Part shown: piece by piece, positions 17,865-25,861 of the stretch
Numbering within the stretch: position 1 is the stretch's first letter
How the letters are laid out: each line of letters starts with the position of its first letter
Origin: Pseudomonadota bacterium
GTDB taxonomy: Bacteria; Pseudomonadota; Gammaproteobacteria; UBA9214
Reading direction: 5' to 3'
Length of the DNA stretch: 64,000 nucleotides
Assembly (NCBI GenBank): GCA_041395565.1
Contig: JAWLAI010000003.1
Location: 310,001 to 374,000 of the forward strand
Translations under genes and position numbers: made by a program
The notes under the pieces: generated by a model
What the model was told of the DNA's origin: nothing
What the model saw: the letters and a program-made list of their open reading frames with translations, nothing else
Database searches by the model: none

Positions 17865-18431
17865 ATGTGGTTGACACGCTTGCTGCAAATGACCGCCGGT
17901 GCCGTCATGGCAGCCCTGCTGGGCGCCTGCGCCACGACCACGAATGTGGATTATCGTTCGGATTACGATTTCTCGACACTGCATTCGTTCCGGCTCGTGC
18001 CGCCGGCTACGCCGGGCAGCAGTGATACCCGCATCAACAGTCCGCTGGTCGAGGCACGGATTGCACACGCCATCCGTGATCACCTGGCGGCGCAGGGATA
18101 CACCGTCACCGACGGTGACGCGGACGCGAATCTGACCTGGCAGCTGACTACGCACGCCGGACTGGAATCCGCCGATACCGGTTTCTCGGTCGGGATCGGA
18201 ACCTTCAGCCGGCACTCGATGCTCGGTTTCGGCTACGGCTTTCCCGGTTATGACGTGAACAGCTACGATGAAGGCGTGTTGACCATAGACATGCTGCGCA
18301 CGGGCGATGACACCCTGCTCTGGCGCGGTTCGGACAGCCGGCGCCTGGCTGACGGCGCCACGCCGGACAGCCTGACCGACATGATCAACGACCTGGTGGA
18401 CCGGATTCTGCGCAAGTTCCCGCCACACTGA
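17865..18431 (+). CDS. DUF4136 domain lipoprotein
   Basis: About 188 aa. A lipoprotein signal peptide ends in the lipobox LLGAC, and the mature part begins TTTNVDYRSDYDFSTLHSF, the typical opening of DUF4136 proteins (YD.. DFS..KTY-like). The ATG at 17865 has an AGGAGG site. It lies 100 bp after the adaptor gene and may be in the same transcript. Function of the family is not established; localisation to the outer membrane is inferred from the lipobox. Confidence 0.85.
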   Translation: MWLTRLLQMTAGAVMAALLGACATTTNVDYRSDYDFSTLHSFRLVPPATPGSSDTRINSPLVEARIAHAIRDHLAAQGYTVTDGDADANLTWQLTTHAGLESADTGFSVGIGTFSRHSMLGFGYGFPGYDVNSYDEGVLTIDMLRTGDDTLLWRGSDSRRLADGATPDSLTDMINDLVDRILRKFPPH

Positions 18432-18551
18432 TTGGAGTTCGTCCGCGCGCAGAGCGGCAGGCGCAGGCCGAGCGGTTCAGCTTGTGAGATTGGAAGTCGA
18501 TAGAGGCTGTGCCGGCATCGTGGAAGGTGGCCGGCGCGACAGGGGGGTGGC

Positions 18552-18959
18552 ATGACGGAGTCCCGTGACGGTTCAGGCGGCCGTGCCGAGCGGCGCGCTG
18601 CCCGGCGGCTGCCGGGCGGGCTTGCGGCGACCCTGCATGTCGGCAGCGCCGAGGTGAAGGGCCGTATTGCCGACCTGTCGCGTACCGGTGCCTGTATCGA
18701 GGGTGACCGCACCCTGGCTGAGCTGCTGCTTGCCTCGCAGCGACGCAGGGGCGCAGACGGACAGCCCGGGACGGTGCAGGTGTGTTTCACCATACCTGCG
18801 GACAGCGCTAGCGACGTGGCGGTAATGGTGCAGGCCAGGGCCGTCTATGTCGTCCACGTGCACGACGATATCTATCACTGCGGTCTGGAATTCCGGCTGT
18901 TCCTCAAGGGCGAAGCGGGAGTCACCGCGCATCTGCACCACTGTGGCCTGCCCGACTGA
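18552..18959 (+). CDS. PilZ domain protein
   Basis: Small cytoplasmic protein of 135 aa. It has the basic RRAARR stretch near residue 15 and IADLSRTGACIEG around residue 37-48, matching the RxxxR and (D/N)xSxxG c-di-GMP-binding motifs of PilZ domains. It therefore probably senses cyclic di-GMP. No partner domain is present. It stands alone between the DUF4136 gene and the LOG gene. Confidence 0.8.
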   Translation: MTESRDGSGGRAERRAARRLPGGLAATLHVGSAEVKGRIADLSRTGACIEGDRTLAELLLASQRRRGADGQPGTVQVCFTIPADSASDVAVMVQARAVYVVHVHDDIYHCGLEFRLFLKGEAGVTAHLHHCGLPD

Positions 18960-19024
18960 CCCGGCCGGATTAATCCGTAGTCACATGGTTGGGCAGCAGC
19001 GACCGCCCGGGCGACTGCGCTGCG

Positions 19025-19065
19025 TTGATGCATGTCAACCACAGGCAACCCGGATGGGGTATGCT
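19025..19065 (+). promoter_or_regulatory. FNR-type box and -10 upstream of the LOG/beta-CASP operon
   Basis: TTGATGCATGTCAA at 19025-19038 matches the FNR consensus at nine of ten positions. TATGCT at 19060-19065 follows after 21 nt, so the box would be centred near -41.5, the class II activator position. Confidence 0.6.
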
Positions 19066-19148
19066 GACAGCGGCTTCCGGTGATCACGGCGGACCCGGAC
19101 CGGCGACGCGGCCGGGTCACACAGCTTGCGGTGGATACAGGACCAGAA

Positions 19149-20120
19149 ATGAGTGATTCGAACAAGCGCGTACCGGATATACCGTTACCGCCCGATCCGC
19201 ATTACCGGCGCGAGCCCCTGCCGGAATGCCATCCCAAGACCGGCGAGGAGGATCCGCATGCACCGGAGCGTATCCGGGCGCTGCTCGCGTCGCCAAGCTA
19301 CCGGCGCGCGGACCAGGATGTGGATTTCCTCGAACGGGATGAGGCGCGCGGGCTGCGTCTGCACCTGGATTACCTGAAGCCGGAACTCCTGCTGGCCGAG
19401 CATGCGATACGGTATACGGTTGTGGTTTTTGGCAGTACCCGCATTCCCGAGCCTGCCGCGGCGCGGCGTCGGGTCGAGCGGCTGGAGCAGGCGCTCGCTG
19501 CGCGACCACATGATCCGGAGCTGCGCCAGCGGCTGAAAGTCGCCCAGCGTGTCTTGGACAACAGCCGTTACTACGATCTCGCGCGCGAATTCGGCAACCT
19601 GGTTGCGCGCTCCGGCGCGCAACAGAACGGCAACGGTCTGGTGGTCATGACCGGGGGTGGGCCGGGTATCATGGAGGCGGCGTGCCGGGGCGCGTTCGAG
19701 CAGGGCGCCAAGACCGTGGGTCTGAACATCGATTTGCCGCACGAGCAGTACCCGAACCCCTATATCACCCCCGAACTGTGCTTCCGTTTCCGTTACTTTG
19801 CCCTGCGCAAGCTGCATTTCATGCGCCGTGCCTGCGCCCTGGTGGCCTTTCCGGGCGGTTTTGGCACGCTGGACGAACTGTTCGAGGCGCTGACGCTGAT
19901 CCAGACCCGCACCATCCGGCCGCTGCCGGTGGTGCTGGTCGGTCGCGATTACTGGCAGCGCGTGGTCGATTTCGAGTTCCTGACTGATGAAGGGGTCATC
20001 GACGGCGAGGACCGCGACATCTTCTGGTTCGCGGAGACCGCAGAGGAGGCCTGGCAGGGCATCACCGACTGGTACGAACGTTGCGGCGAACCGCTGCTGC
20101 CGCCGGAGACGGACAAATGA
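19149..20120 (+). CDS. LOG family protein (TIGR00730-like)
   Basis: Rossmann-fold protein of 323 aa with the LOG signatures GGGPGIMEAA and PGGFGTLDELFE. Characterised LOG proteins hydrolyse nucleoside monophosphates to free base and ribose 5-phosphate; many are misannotated as lysine decarboxylases. An extra N-terminal region of about 90 residues is present compared with minimal LOG proteins of about 190 aa. Start ATG 19149 lies downstream of an FNR-type promoter. The stop overlaps the next start (ATGA), so the two are coupled. Confidence 0.85.
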   Translation: MSDSNKRVPDIPLPPDPHYRREPLPECHPKTGEEDPHAPERIRALLASPSYRRADQDVDFLERDEARGLRLHLDYLKPELLLAEHAIRYTVVVFGSTRIPEPAAARRRVERLEQALAARPHDPELRQRLKVAQRVLDNSRYYDLAREFGNLVARSGAQQNGNGLVVMTGGGPGIMEAACRGAFEQGAKTVGLNIDLPHEQYPNPYITPELCFRFRYFALRKLHFMRRACALVAFPGGFGTLDELFEALTLIQTRTIRPLPVVLVGRDYWQRVVDFEFLTDEGVIDGEDRDIFWFAETAEEAWQGITDWYERCGEPLLPPETDK

Positions 20121-21508
20121 AGCTCTCATTCCACGGCGCCGCACAGGGCGTGACGGGTTCCTGCCATCTGCTGCAATGCGCCGGTAAAAGCATCCTGGTG
20201 GACTGCGGGCTGTATCAGGGCAGCCGGGAGCTGGTCGAGGAAAACGCCAACGACTTCGGCTTCGATCCGGCGGAGGTGGATTACCTGCTGCTCACCCACG
20301 CCCATCTCGACCACTGTGGCCGCATCCCGCTGCTGGTGAACCGCGGCTTCCGCGGCGAGATCATCACCACGGCCGCCAGCCGCGAACTGGCCCGTCTGGT
20401 GATGATGGACGCGGCGGGCCTGCAGGAGGAAGAGGCGCGTTACCGCAATCGCCGGGCGCACCGCCGCGGCAGGCGGGGCGAGGAGACCGTCCCGCTCTAC
20501 ACCGTGCTGGATGCGCTCAACGCGCTGGAGAATTTCGGCCGGACGGCGGTGTACGGACAGACACTGCAGCTAACGCCGGAGCTACGGGCAACGTTCATCG
20601 ACGCGGGCCATATCCTCGGTTCCGCCTGCATCCTCCTGGAAGCGGATGAGCACGGCCACCGGCGCCGGATCCTGTTTTCCGGCGATCTGGGGATGCAGGG
20701 GCGACCGATTCTGCGCGACCCGGCACAGCCGCCGCCGGCCGATGTCGTGGTCATGGAAACGACCTACGGCGACCGTCCGCACAAGGAGCTGGAGCCGTCC
20801 GTGGCGGAGCTGTACGACGCCATCAACACCACTACGCGGCGCGGTGGCAATGTCGTGATACCGACGTTTGCGCTGGAGCGAGCCCAGGAGATCCTGTATT
20901 ACCTGCACGCCGGCAAGGAGCAGGGCAAGCTCCCGGAATTCCTGCAGGTGTTTCTCGATTCACCGATGGCGATCTCGGCGACGCAGATCTTCCGCCGCCA
21001 CCCGGAATGTTACGACAGCCAGACCAGCGCTCTCTTCAGCAGCGGCGGGGACCCGTTCGATTTTACCGGTCTGCATTTCACCCGCGAGACGGCCGAATCG
21101 ATGGCGATCAACCAGATCAACGGCGGAGCCGTGATCATGGCCGGATCCGGTATGTGTACCGGCGGGCGTGTGCGCCATCACCTCAAGCACAATCTCGGGC
21201 GCGAGCGCAGCAGCATCGTATTCGTGGGCTATGCCGCGCGTGGCACGCTGGCACGGCAGATTATCGATGGCGCGGCGAACGTGACAATCTTCGGCGAGGA
21301 TTATGCCGTGCGTGCGGAGATCTTCACCATCGGCGGCTTCTCCGCCCATGCCGGGCAGCAGGAGCTGCTGAGATGGCATCGCGCAACCGGCAACCCGGAT
21401 GTGACCTTTCTGGTGCACGGGGAAAAGGACAGCATGTCGGCATTCGGCCGCTTGCTTGGCGCTGCACGGGTAGAAACACCCGAATTACATCAGTCATTCG
21501 AGCTCTAG
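20117..21508 (+). CDS. MBL-fold / beta-CASP RNA-processing nuclease
   Basis: Metallo-beta-lactamase fold nuclease of 463 aa. The zinc motif THAHLDHCGR (HxHxDH) appears near residue 65, a downstream DAGHILGSA supplies another metal ligand, and the beta-CASP insertion and C-terminal motif FSAHAGQ follow. This is the CPSF73/YSH1-like bacterial group. Start ATG 20117 overlaps the LOG stop by 4 bp. The LOG-nuclease pairing under an FNR-type promoter suggests an anaerobic role in nucleotide or RNA turnover; that link is inference. Confidence 0.88.
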   Translation: MKLSFHGAAQGVTGSCHLLQCAGKSILVDCGLYQGSRELVEENANDFGFDPAEVDYLLLTHAHLDHCGRIPLLVNRGFRGEIITTAASRELARLVMMDAAGLQEEEARYRNRRAHRRGRRGEETVPLYTVLDALNALENFGRTAVYGQTLQLTPELRATFIDAGHILGSACILLEADEHGHRRRILFSGDLGMQGRPILRDPAQPPPADVVVMETTYGDRPHKELEPSVAELYDAINTTTRRGGNVVIPTFALERAQEILYYLHAGKEQGKLPEFLQVFLDSPMAISATQIFRRHPECYDSQTSALFSSGGDPFDFTGLHFTRETAESMAINQINGGAVIMAGSGMCTGGRVRHHLKHNLGRERSSIVFVGYAARGTLARQIIDGAANVTIFGEDYAVRAEIFTIGGFSAHAGQQELLRWHRATGNPDVTFLVHGEKDSMSAFGRLLGAARVETPELHQSFEL

Positions 21509-21540
21509 CGTCCCCATCACACGGGATCGTGGTGCATGAT

Positions 21541-21816
21541 TCAGGAACCCATCCGTCCGATGGCGCAGCTGACGAAGGATTTCGCCTTCGCCTTCGCCGC
21601 CTTGATACCCTCGACCGAACCCTGCTCCGGATAGCCGCTGGCCAGCAGCGTCTCGACAAGACTGGCACGACTTTCCGCGGGGGCTTCCAGGGTGATGCGG
21701 CCGTGTTCGATATCGACCTGGACAGCGCTGACGCCGGGTAGTGCGCCCAGCTTGGTCTTGATGGTATTGGCACAGCCGCCGCACTTGATGTTCTCGACTT
21801 CGATAATGTGCTGCAT
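21541..21816 (-). CDS. heavy-metal-associated (HMA) domain protein
   Basis: Small cytoplasmic metal-binding protein of 91 aa. The N-terminal 67 residues form an HMA fold with the metal site KCGGCAN (CxxC). The tail (about 25 residues) is lysine/alanine-rich and ends SFVSCAIGRMGS. GGGAG abuts the ATG at 21822 but stands six bases before the ATG at 21816, which is the better start. Probably a copper chaperone; no copper ATPase is in the window. Confidence 0.85.
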   Translation of the reverse strand: MQHIIEVENIKCGGCANTIKTKLGALPGVSAVQVDIEHGRITLEAPAESRASLVETLLASGYPEQGSVEGIKAAKAKAKSFVSCAIGRMGS

Positions 21817-21984
21817 GTTCATCTCCCGTACATTAGTCTGTTGAACAAAGAGTCTATCCTGACGGCCTTGATTTGTAAGCCCGTGAGCATGGCGGTGTGA
21901 TCGCCGATGCTGGCCGTAACCAAAGATTCATCTGGCTGTAACCTCGTTGCAGGCTGCCGCTGCCAGAGTGCAGCGGGCTGGACA

Positions 21985-21996
21985 AAGGAGGTGATC
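21985..21996 (+). promoter_or_regulatory. unusually strong ribosome binding site
   Basis: AAGGAGGTGATC is an exact 12-base complement of the canonical 16S rRNA 3' end, placed directly before the ATG at 21997. It fixes the start of the following small gene and implies strong initiation. Confidence 0.8.
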
Positions 21997-22278
21997 ATGC
22001 TGAGCCATATCCTGGGGCAGGCGTATGAATTCGAGCGTATTCATGGTGTTGCGCCAAACGTGGTGTACATCAATCCGCTGCACTTCCAGGCGCTGTACCG
22101 GGAGTTTCCCGGCCTGTTCGAGCCCGCTCAGACGATCAGGCTGGGGTTTCGCGTGGTCATCATCCCGGCAAGCAGGCTGGCCCATCCGGAGGTGTCGCGG
22201 CTGGGCCCCGAGGCAGCGCCGGCGCTGCAGGACCCTTCCCATCGGGCCGAGCGCGCCAGTTTGCCCGGTGTCGCCTGA
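21997..22278 (+). CDS. conserved-looking small protein of unknown function
   Basis: 93 aa, not recognised. It is soluble, with a compact first 65 residues (LGQAYEFERIHGVAPNVVYINP.. then LGFRVVIIPASRLAHPEV) that look folded and a disordered tail. The start is set by a perfect anti-Shine-Dalgarno match. No signal peptide or cysteine is present. It is flanked by the HMA gene and the convergent DUF6455 gene. Confidence 0.6.
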   Translation: MLSHILGQAYEFERIHGVAPNVVYINPLHFQALYREFPGLFEPAQTIRLGFRVVIIPASRLAHPEVSRLGPEAAPALQDPSHRAERASLPGVA

Positions 22279-22287
22279 GCCAGGGCG

Positions 22288-22674
22288 TCAGCCGCCGGTA
22301 GGCTTGCCCGTTGCACGTGCCCGGGCGATCTGCTGGAGTGACTCCTCGTTATTGCAGAAGCCGATGTCGTCGTCGGTCAGCTTGCCGCCGGCCAGTCTTT
22401 CGTCGCATTCACCGACATTCTCACAGGCGCCGCAGCGCTGCATGTGAGTATGGATATCGACCACCCGTTCGGTGCTGAGGTATTCGTCAATATCGATCCC
22501 CAACGCGGTCAGCATCTTCGACAGGCGGAAATTCTCGAGTTGCCGTGCCAACGCCTTGCGGTAGCGTATGCCGGCCTTGAAGTTGAAGACGATCGCGGCC
22601 ATGAGCAGGAAGGTGAATAGCGCGAGCGCCAGCAGCAGCAATGCAGCCGATATCAGACTGACAGCCGAGGTCAT
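22288..22674 (-). CDS. DUF6455-like membrane-anchored cysteine protein
   Basis: 128 aa. One N-terminal membrane helix (residues about 5-30) precedes a cytoplasmic domain with four conserved-type cysteines, CGACENVGEC and GFCNN, the pattern expected of DUF6455, which may bind a metal. An FNR-type box with a -10 lies about 100 bp upstream on the same strand. Function unknown. Confidence 0.65.
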   Translation of the reverse strand: MTSAVSLISAALLLLALALFTFLLMAAIVFNFKAGIRYRKALARQLENFRLSKMLTALGIDIDEYLSTERVVDIHTHMQRCGACENVGECDERLAGGKLTDDDIGFCNNEESLQQIARARATGKPTGG

Positions 22675-22769
22675 AGCCTATACTCCCCTGTGTTACCCGT
22701 CCTGGCCGTGTTCGCCCTATGCTGCGGCGAACCTGCTGCCGTTGACACTGTCGGCACCAAACCATCCCT

Positions 22770-22810
22770 AGTTTAAAGCGGGTCGGACGGCAGTCCTTGA
22801 CCCAAATCAA
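22770..22810 (-). promoter_or_regulatory. FNR-type box and -10 for the DUF6455 gene
   Basis: On the minus strand 22810-22797 reads TTGATTTGGGTCAA, nine of ten consensus positions. TAAACT (22775-22770) follows after 21 nt, the class II arrangement, and leads to the start at 22674. Confidence 0.55.
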
Positions 22811-22969
22811 GCTTGTCGCTGTGGTGCCTGTCCCGTGCTGGCGCCGCATGTCTGGCCCAAGGGCGGTTTCTAACCGCATGATATAAATATAAATGCATAT
22901 CTTGGTCGCGGTGTGCATGCTCCCGGGAGGTGCGTGCGCAAGGTCACGCGCCAGCCAATTCCATGCCTG

Positions 22970-23008
22970 TTGATGCAAATCAAGACCTTTGTTCAGCAGA
23001 TATAGAAT
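22970..23008 (+). promoter_or_regulatory. perfect FNR box with -10, no obvious gene directly downstream
   Basis: TTGATGCAAATCAA at 22970-22983 is a perfect consensus site. TAGAAT at 23003-23008 lies 19 nt on, slightly closer than canonical. The next convincing plus-strand gene starts at 23416/23422, so the promoter would give a leader of about 400 nt or an untranslated RNA. Confidence 0.5.
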
Positions 23009-23415
23009 GCTCGATAGACGGGGTGTGACAGCCGTAGGATATGGTGCGCAGGAGCAGCCTGCGCGTGGCGCAGCGATGACTTGCATGGCTGCGGATATAT
23101 CCAACGCCGGCCGTGCGCGCCGGTCCGGGCGGCCGTCGTTACCGCATGCGCCGCGCATCCAAGGACGCGAGGCCGGCGCCTCCTCCGCGTCGCTGTAACG
23201 GGATTTTTACTGAAAATCTTCTAAATCATGCCGTTACAGGGTAAGGCGGGAACGCTGCGTCGTGATCCGGATATTGTCGTCTAAACCTTTGGTAAACAGA
23301 TTGTTACCTGACTGTTATTTGACTGGGCCGGAAATAAGGCATATTAATTATCCTGCTGTGTCGTGAGCCGGCCATTCCTGATGGTTGCGGGCGCATACAT
23401 TGCCTCTTATGGTGC
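23009..23415. other. non-coding stretch with compound inverted repeat
   Basis: No convincing gene. A 9-bp perfect inverted repeat CTGTAACGG / CCGTTACAG (23193-23201 and 23231-23239) encloses a second hairpin GATTTT / AAAATC (23202-23207 and 23213-23218). A 41-codon frame at 23075 lacks a ribosome site and was not called. Confidence 0.5.
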
Positions 23416-23421
23416 ATGGGT

Positions 23422-23955
23422 ATGAGTGACAAGATAATAAATATCGACAAGCAGAATGATGACAGCAAGAGCCGCGACGTCGTGATCGATGGCGATGCCA
23501 TGGACCGTTTTGCGAATGCGTTCGAAGCCAGTGCACGTCGATGGGAACTGATCGTCTACCCCGCTATGCTGGCATTCGTGGTGCTCGCTGCCTACGGCTT
23601 TTTCCTGATCTATACCTTGAGCAAGGATATCCATGTCCTGGCGCAGGGCATGGATCCCGATATGGGCAAGAACCTTACGCATATATCGGAGAGCGTCATC
23701 TACCTGTCGGAAAACATCCGTACCATGACGCGACGTGTACACAACATGTCGGAGTCCGTTGAATACATGTCGAAGAAGATGGATGCACTGGAACACCTGG
23801 AGCCCATGCTGGTCAATATGCGTGGCATGAATGCGTCCATGGCCGAGGTAAACCGCAATATGCAGCTCATGAATGTTACCGGTGACATCATGCGTCGTGA
23901 AATGAACAACATGGGTCGTCCGATGGACTTCATGAACAATTTCATGCCGTGGTAG
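23422..23955 (+). CDS. membrane-anchored, methionine-rich helical protein, unknown
   Basis: 177 aa (an ATG six bases upstream at 23416 is equally possible). A charged cytoplasmic N-terminus of about 40 residues is followed by one membrane segment (LIVYPAMLAFVVLAAYGFFL) and a periplasmic helical region exceptionally rich in methionine (VEYMSKKMDAL, MLVNMRGMNASM, NRNMQLMN, MNNMGRPMDFMNNFMPW). The spacing suggests a coiled coil; methionine clusters could bind copper or simply pack. No family recognised. Confidence 0.7.
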   Translation: MSDKIINIDKQNDDSKSRDVVIDGDAMDRFANAFEASARRWELIVYPAMLAFVVLAAYGFFLIYTLSKDIHVLAQGMDPDMGKNLTHISESVIYLSENIRTMTRRVHNMSESVEYMSKKMDALEHLEPMLVNMRGMNASMAEVNRNMQLMNVTGDIMRREMNNMGRPMDFMNNFMPW

Positions 23956-24083
23956 CCGGCAGCGTGCAGCAGCACTGCTGCACATAAGGAATATCCGGTG
24001 GTGCAGGTTCGGGACCAGTCTGTGGTTGCCGCTGTGCTGCCGGATCTAACATGACAGTCAAATAAGAACACGAGGAGAAGTTT

Positions 24084-24992
24084 ATGTCGCTGAAGCCCTT
24101 AATAATTGCTTTGTCAGGAATACTTGCATTGGCGCCGGTCTATGCCGAGGATGCTGTGCAGGTTGCCGCTCCTGCCGCTCCTGCCGCTCCTGCCGCTCCT
24201 GCCGCTCCTGCCGCTCCTGCCGCTCCTGCCGCTCCGGCCGAACCGGCCGCGGCACCCGCTGCAGCAGAGGTGCCAGCGGCAGCCGTTCCGGCCGAGCCGG
24301 CTGCGACAGCCGCCGGAGCGGATTCCCAGCCGGGCGAAGCTGCCGCTGCAGCTGCCGAGACAGCCGTCGAGTCGGACGCGACCGATGCCGGCATGACGGC
24401 AGGAGACGGTGAGCCGGCTCCGGCGGAGAACCAGCTCGACCCGGAATTGCTGCAGCACCAGGAGGAGATGCGCGCACGCCTGGCAGCTCGCCGCGAGGCC
24501 ATGCAGCAGCAGCGCGAGGCACGCCAGGAGCAGGCCCGGCAGCGGCGCGAGGCCAAACAGCGCTACCTGGATACACAGATGGACGCGTACCTGAAAGAAC
24601 AGGAAGACCGTCAGTCACGTGAGATCACGCGCCTGGAATCCATGCGTGACCGAGCTGAAGAACAGCACAACTATCTGGTTCAGCACAACGAAGAATTGCT
24701 CGAGAAGGCACTTCAGCAGCAAATCGATACAGCGAACCGGTACGAGGAAAAGCGCAAGGAAGCTGCGGAACGCCGCAAGAAGCTCACTTCCTTCCGGGCC
24801 GGCATGAAAGACATGACGCCGGAAGAGCGTCGTGCCTACATGGAAGAGCATCGCGCCGAGTTGTTCGGCAGCGCGGACGATACGCCGTCCCCGGCGCCGT
24901 ATCACGTGTCGCCGATGGCACCGCCGCGAATACCCAATCCCTACCTGCTGCCCATGGGGTCGGCACCGGGTCCCTACCGGGCGCCGCAGTAA
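24084..24992 (+). CDS. exported Ala/Pro-rich coiled-coil protein
   Basis: 302 aa. A signal peptide ends at VYA-ED. Residues about 28-55 are an (Ala-Ala-Pro)n tract, followed by an Ala/Glu-rich linker to about residue 125, then a highly charged Glu/Arg/Gln coiled coil (130-260) and a Pro-rich tail. The start has GAGGAG upstream. The Ala-Pro tract is encoded by a perfect 9-nt tandem repeat. It might be a periplasmic spacer or cell-envelope tether; no family recognised. A hairpin follows the gene. Confidence 0.7.
   Translation: MSLKPLIIALSGILALAPVYAEDAVQVAAPAAPAAPAAPAAPAAPAAPAAPAEPAAAPAAAEVPAAAVPAEPAATAAGADSQPGEAAAAAAETAVESDATDAGMTAGDGEPAPAENQLDPELLQHQEEMRARLAARREAMQQQREARQEQARQRREAKQRYLDTQMDAYLKEQEDRQSREITRLESMRDRAEEQHNYLVQHNEELLEKALQQQIDTANRYEEKRKEAAERRKKLTSFRAGMKDMTPEERRAYMEEHRAELFGSADDTPSPAPYHVSPMAPPRIPNPYLLPMGSAPGPYRAPQ
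24165..24236 (+). repeat. 9-bp tandem repeat (GCCGCTCCT), seven perfect copies
   Basis: Seven identical 9-nt units at 24165-24227 and an eighth with one change. Each adds Ala-Ala-Pro, so copy-number slippage stays in frame. Confidence 0.9.
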
Positions 24993-25006
24993 GCTGTATC
25001 CGATCG

Positions 25007-25033
25007 GCCCGGCCGTCAGTGGGACGGCCGGGC
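25007..25033. terminator. hairpin between convergent genes
   Basis: An 11-bp perfect stem GCCCGGCCGTC / GACGGCCGGGC with a 5-nt loop lies between the coiled-coil gene and the convergent CBS gene. No T tract follows on either side, so it may stabilise mRNA ends rather than terminate alone. Confidence 0.4.
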
Positions 25034-25082
25034 GGGTCAGCATATGCGCGCCGGCGACGAACCGGCGTCCCGGAGCTTGCAC

Positions 25083-25541
25083 TCAGCAGGGCTGCGAGCG
25101 TTTGGAAATTTCCTGTTCTGTCTCGCGTGTGGTGATCGTGGCCAGCAGTGAGAGTTCCTGGCTGAGCAGGCCAAGCAGATCATCCAGCGCGATGATGCCG
25201 GCGAGATCACCGTTATTGCTGATAACCGGTACGCGCCGCACCCCGCGGCAGCGCATGCGCTGGGCAACGTCAAAGACGTTTTCGTCCTCGGTTACCTTCA
25301 GTAGGGTGTAGGTCATGACATCGCCCACCATGACGCTCGTGGTCGGGACATCCTTGGCGATCACCTCTATCACGATATCCCGGTCGGTCAGGATGCCCGT
25401 CGGTCTGGTATGTCCGGCAGCTTCCTCGACGACGACGAGGCAGCCGACGTGATGTTCGCGCATCAGCCGGGCGGCTTCCAGCATGGACATGTCTCGTGTT
25501 GCCGTGACGACGTCACGGTTGCAGAGTTCTCCGGCCTTCAT
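25083..25541 (-). CDS. CBS-domain pair protein
   Basis: 152 aa consisting of two CBS motifs (roughly 10-70 and 80-140), a Bateman module that usually binds adenine nucleotides. Typical segments are GILTDRDIVIEVIA and RRVPVISNNGDLAGIIALDDLL. Start ATG 25541 has a GAGGA site. An FNR-type box and a good -10 lie 50-90 bp upstream, so oxygen-limited expression is likely. No effector domain is attached and no partner is apparent. Confidence 0.88.
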   Translation of the reverse strand: MKAGELCNRDVVTATRDMSMLEAARLMREHHVGCLVVVEEAAGHTRPTGILTDRDIVIEVIAKDVPTTSVMVGDVMTYTLLKVTEDENVFDVAQRMRCRGVRRVPVISNNGDLAGIIALDDLLGLLSQELSLLATITTRETEQEISKRSQPC

Positions 25542-25590
25542 GATGAAATCCTCGCGCGCGCAGGCAGATGGGCTTGGCTGTGGGCGGAAA

Positions 25591-25633
25591 AGTATATTGT
25601 CTGCGCACACGGCCTGGTTTTGATCCAGGTCAA
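25591..25633 (-). promoter_or_regulatory. FNR-type box and -10 for the CBS gene
   Basis: On the minus strand 25633-25620 reads TTGACCTGGATCAA, nine of ten consensus positions. TATACT at 25596-25591 follows after 23 nt, placing the box near -41.5. Confidence 0.65.
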
Positions 25634-25861
25634 CTGCCGGTGCCGGTCGAACGCGCGCGGGATCGATCTGCATCTTGAATGTGTTGCGACAGGTGGCGCG
25701 CTCTGACCGTGTCGTCCGTGCTGGTGTCGGGGCGGGAAATCACCGTCACCTAGACTGCGGTCGTGCCGCTTTGTGGATCGCTATTTGCCGGATTTTTCAT
25801 TATAAAATGGCCTGGCAGGCCGATATGCTCGTAATGTGTGGGGGGATGCGCTGTCCACGGC

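Noticed and set aside
22989..23198. 69-codon frame downstream of the perfect FNR box
   Set aside because: Its ATG lies before the predicted transcription start and it has Arg/Ala-rich random composition.
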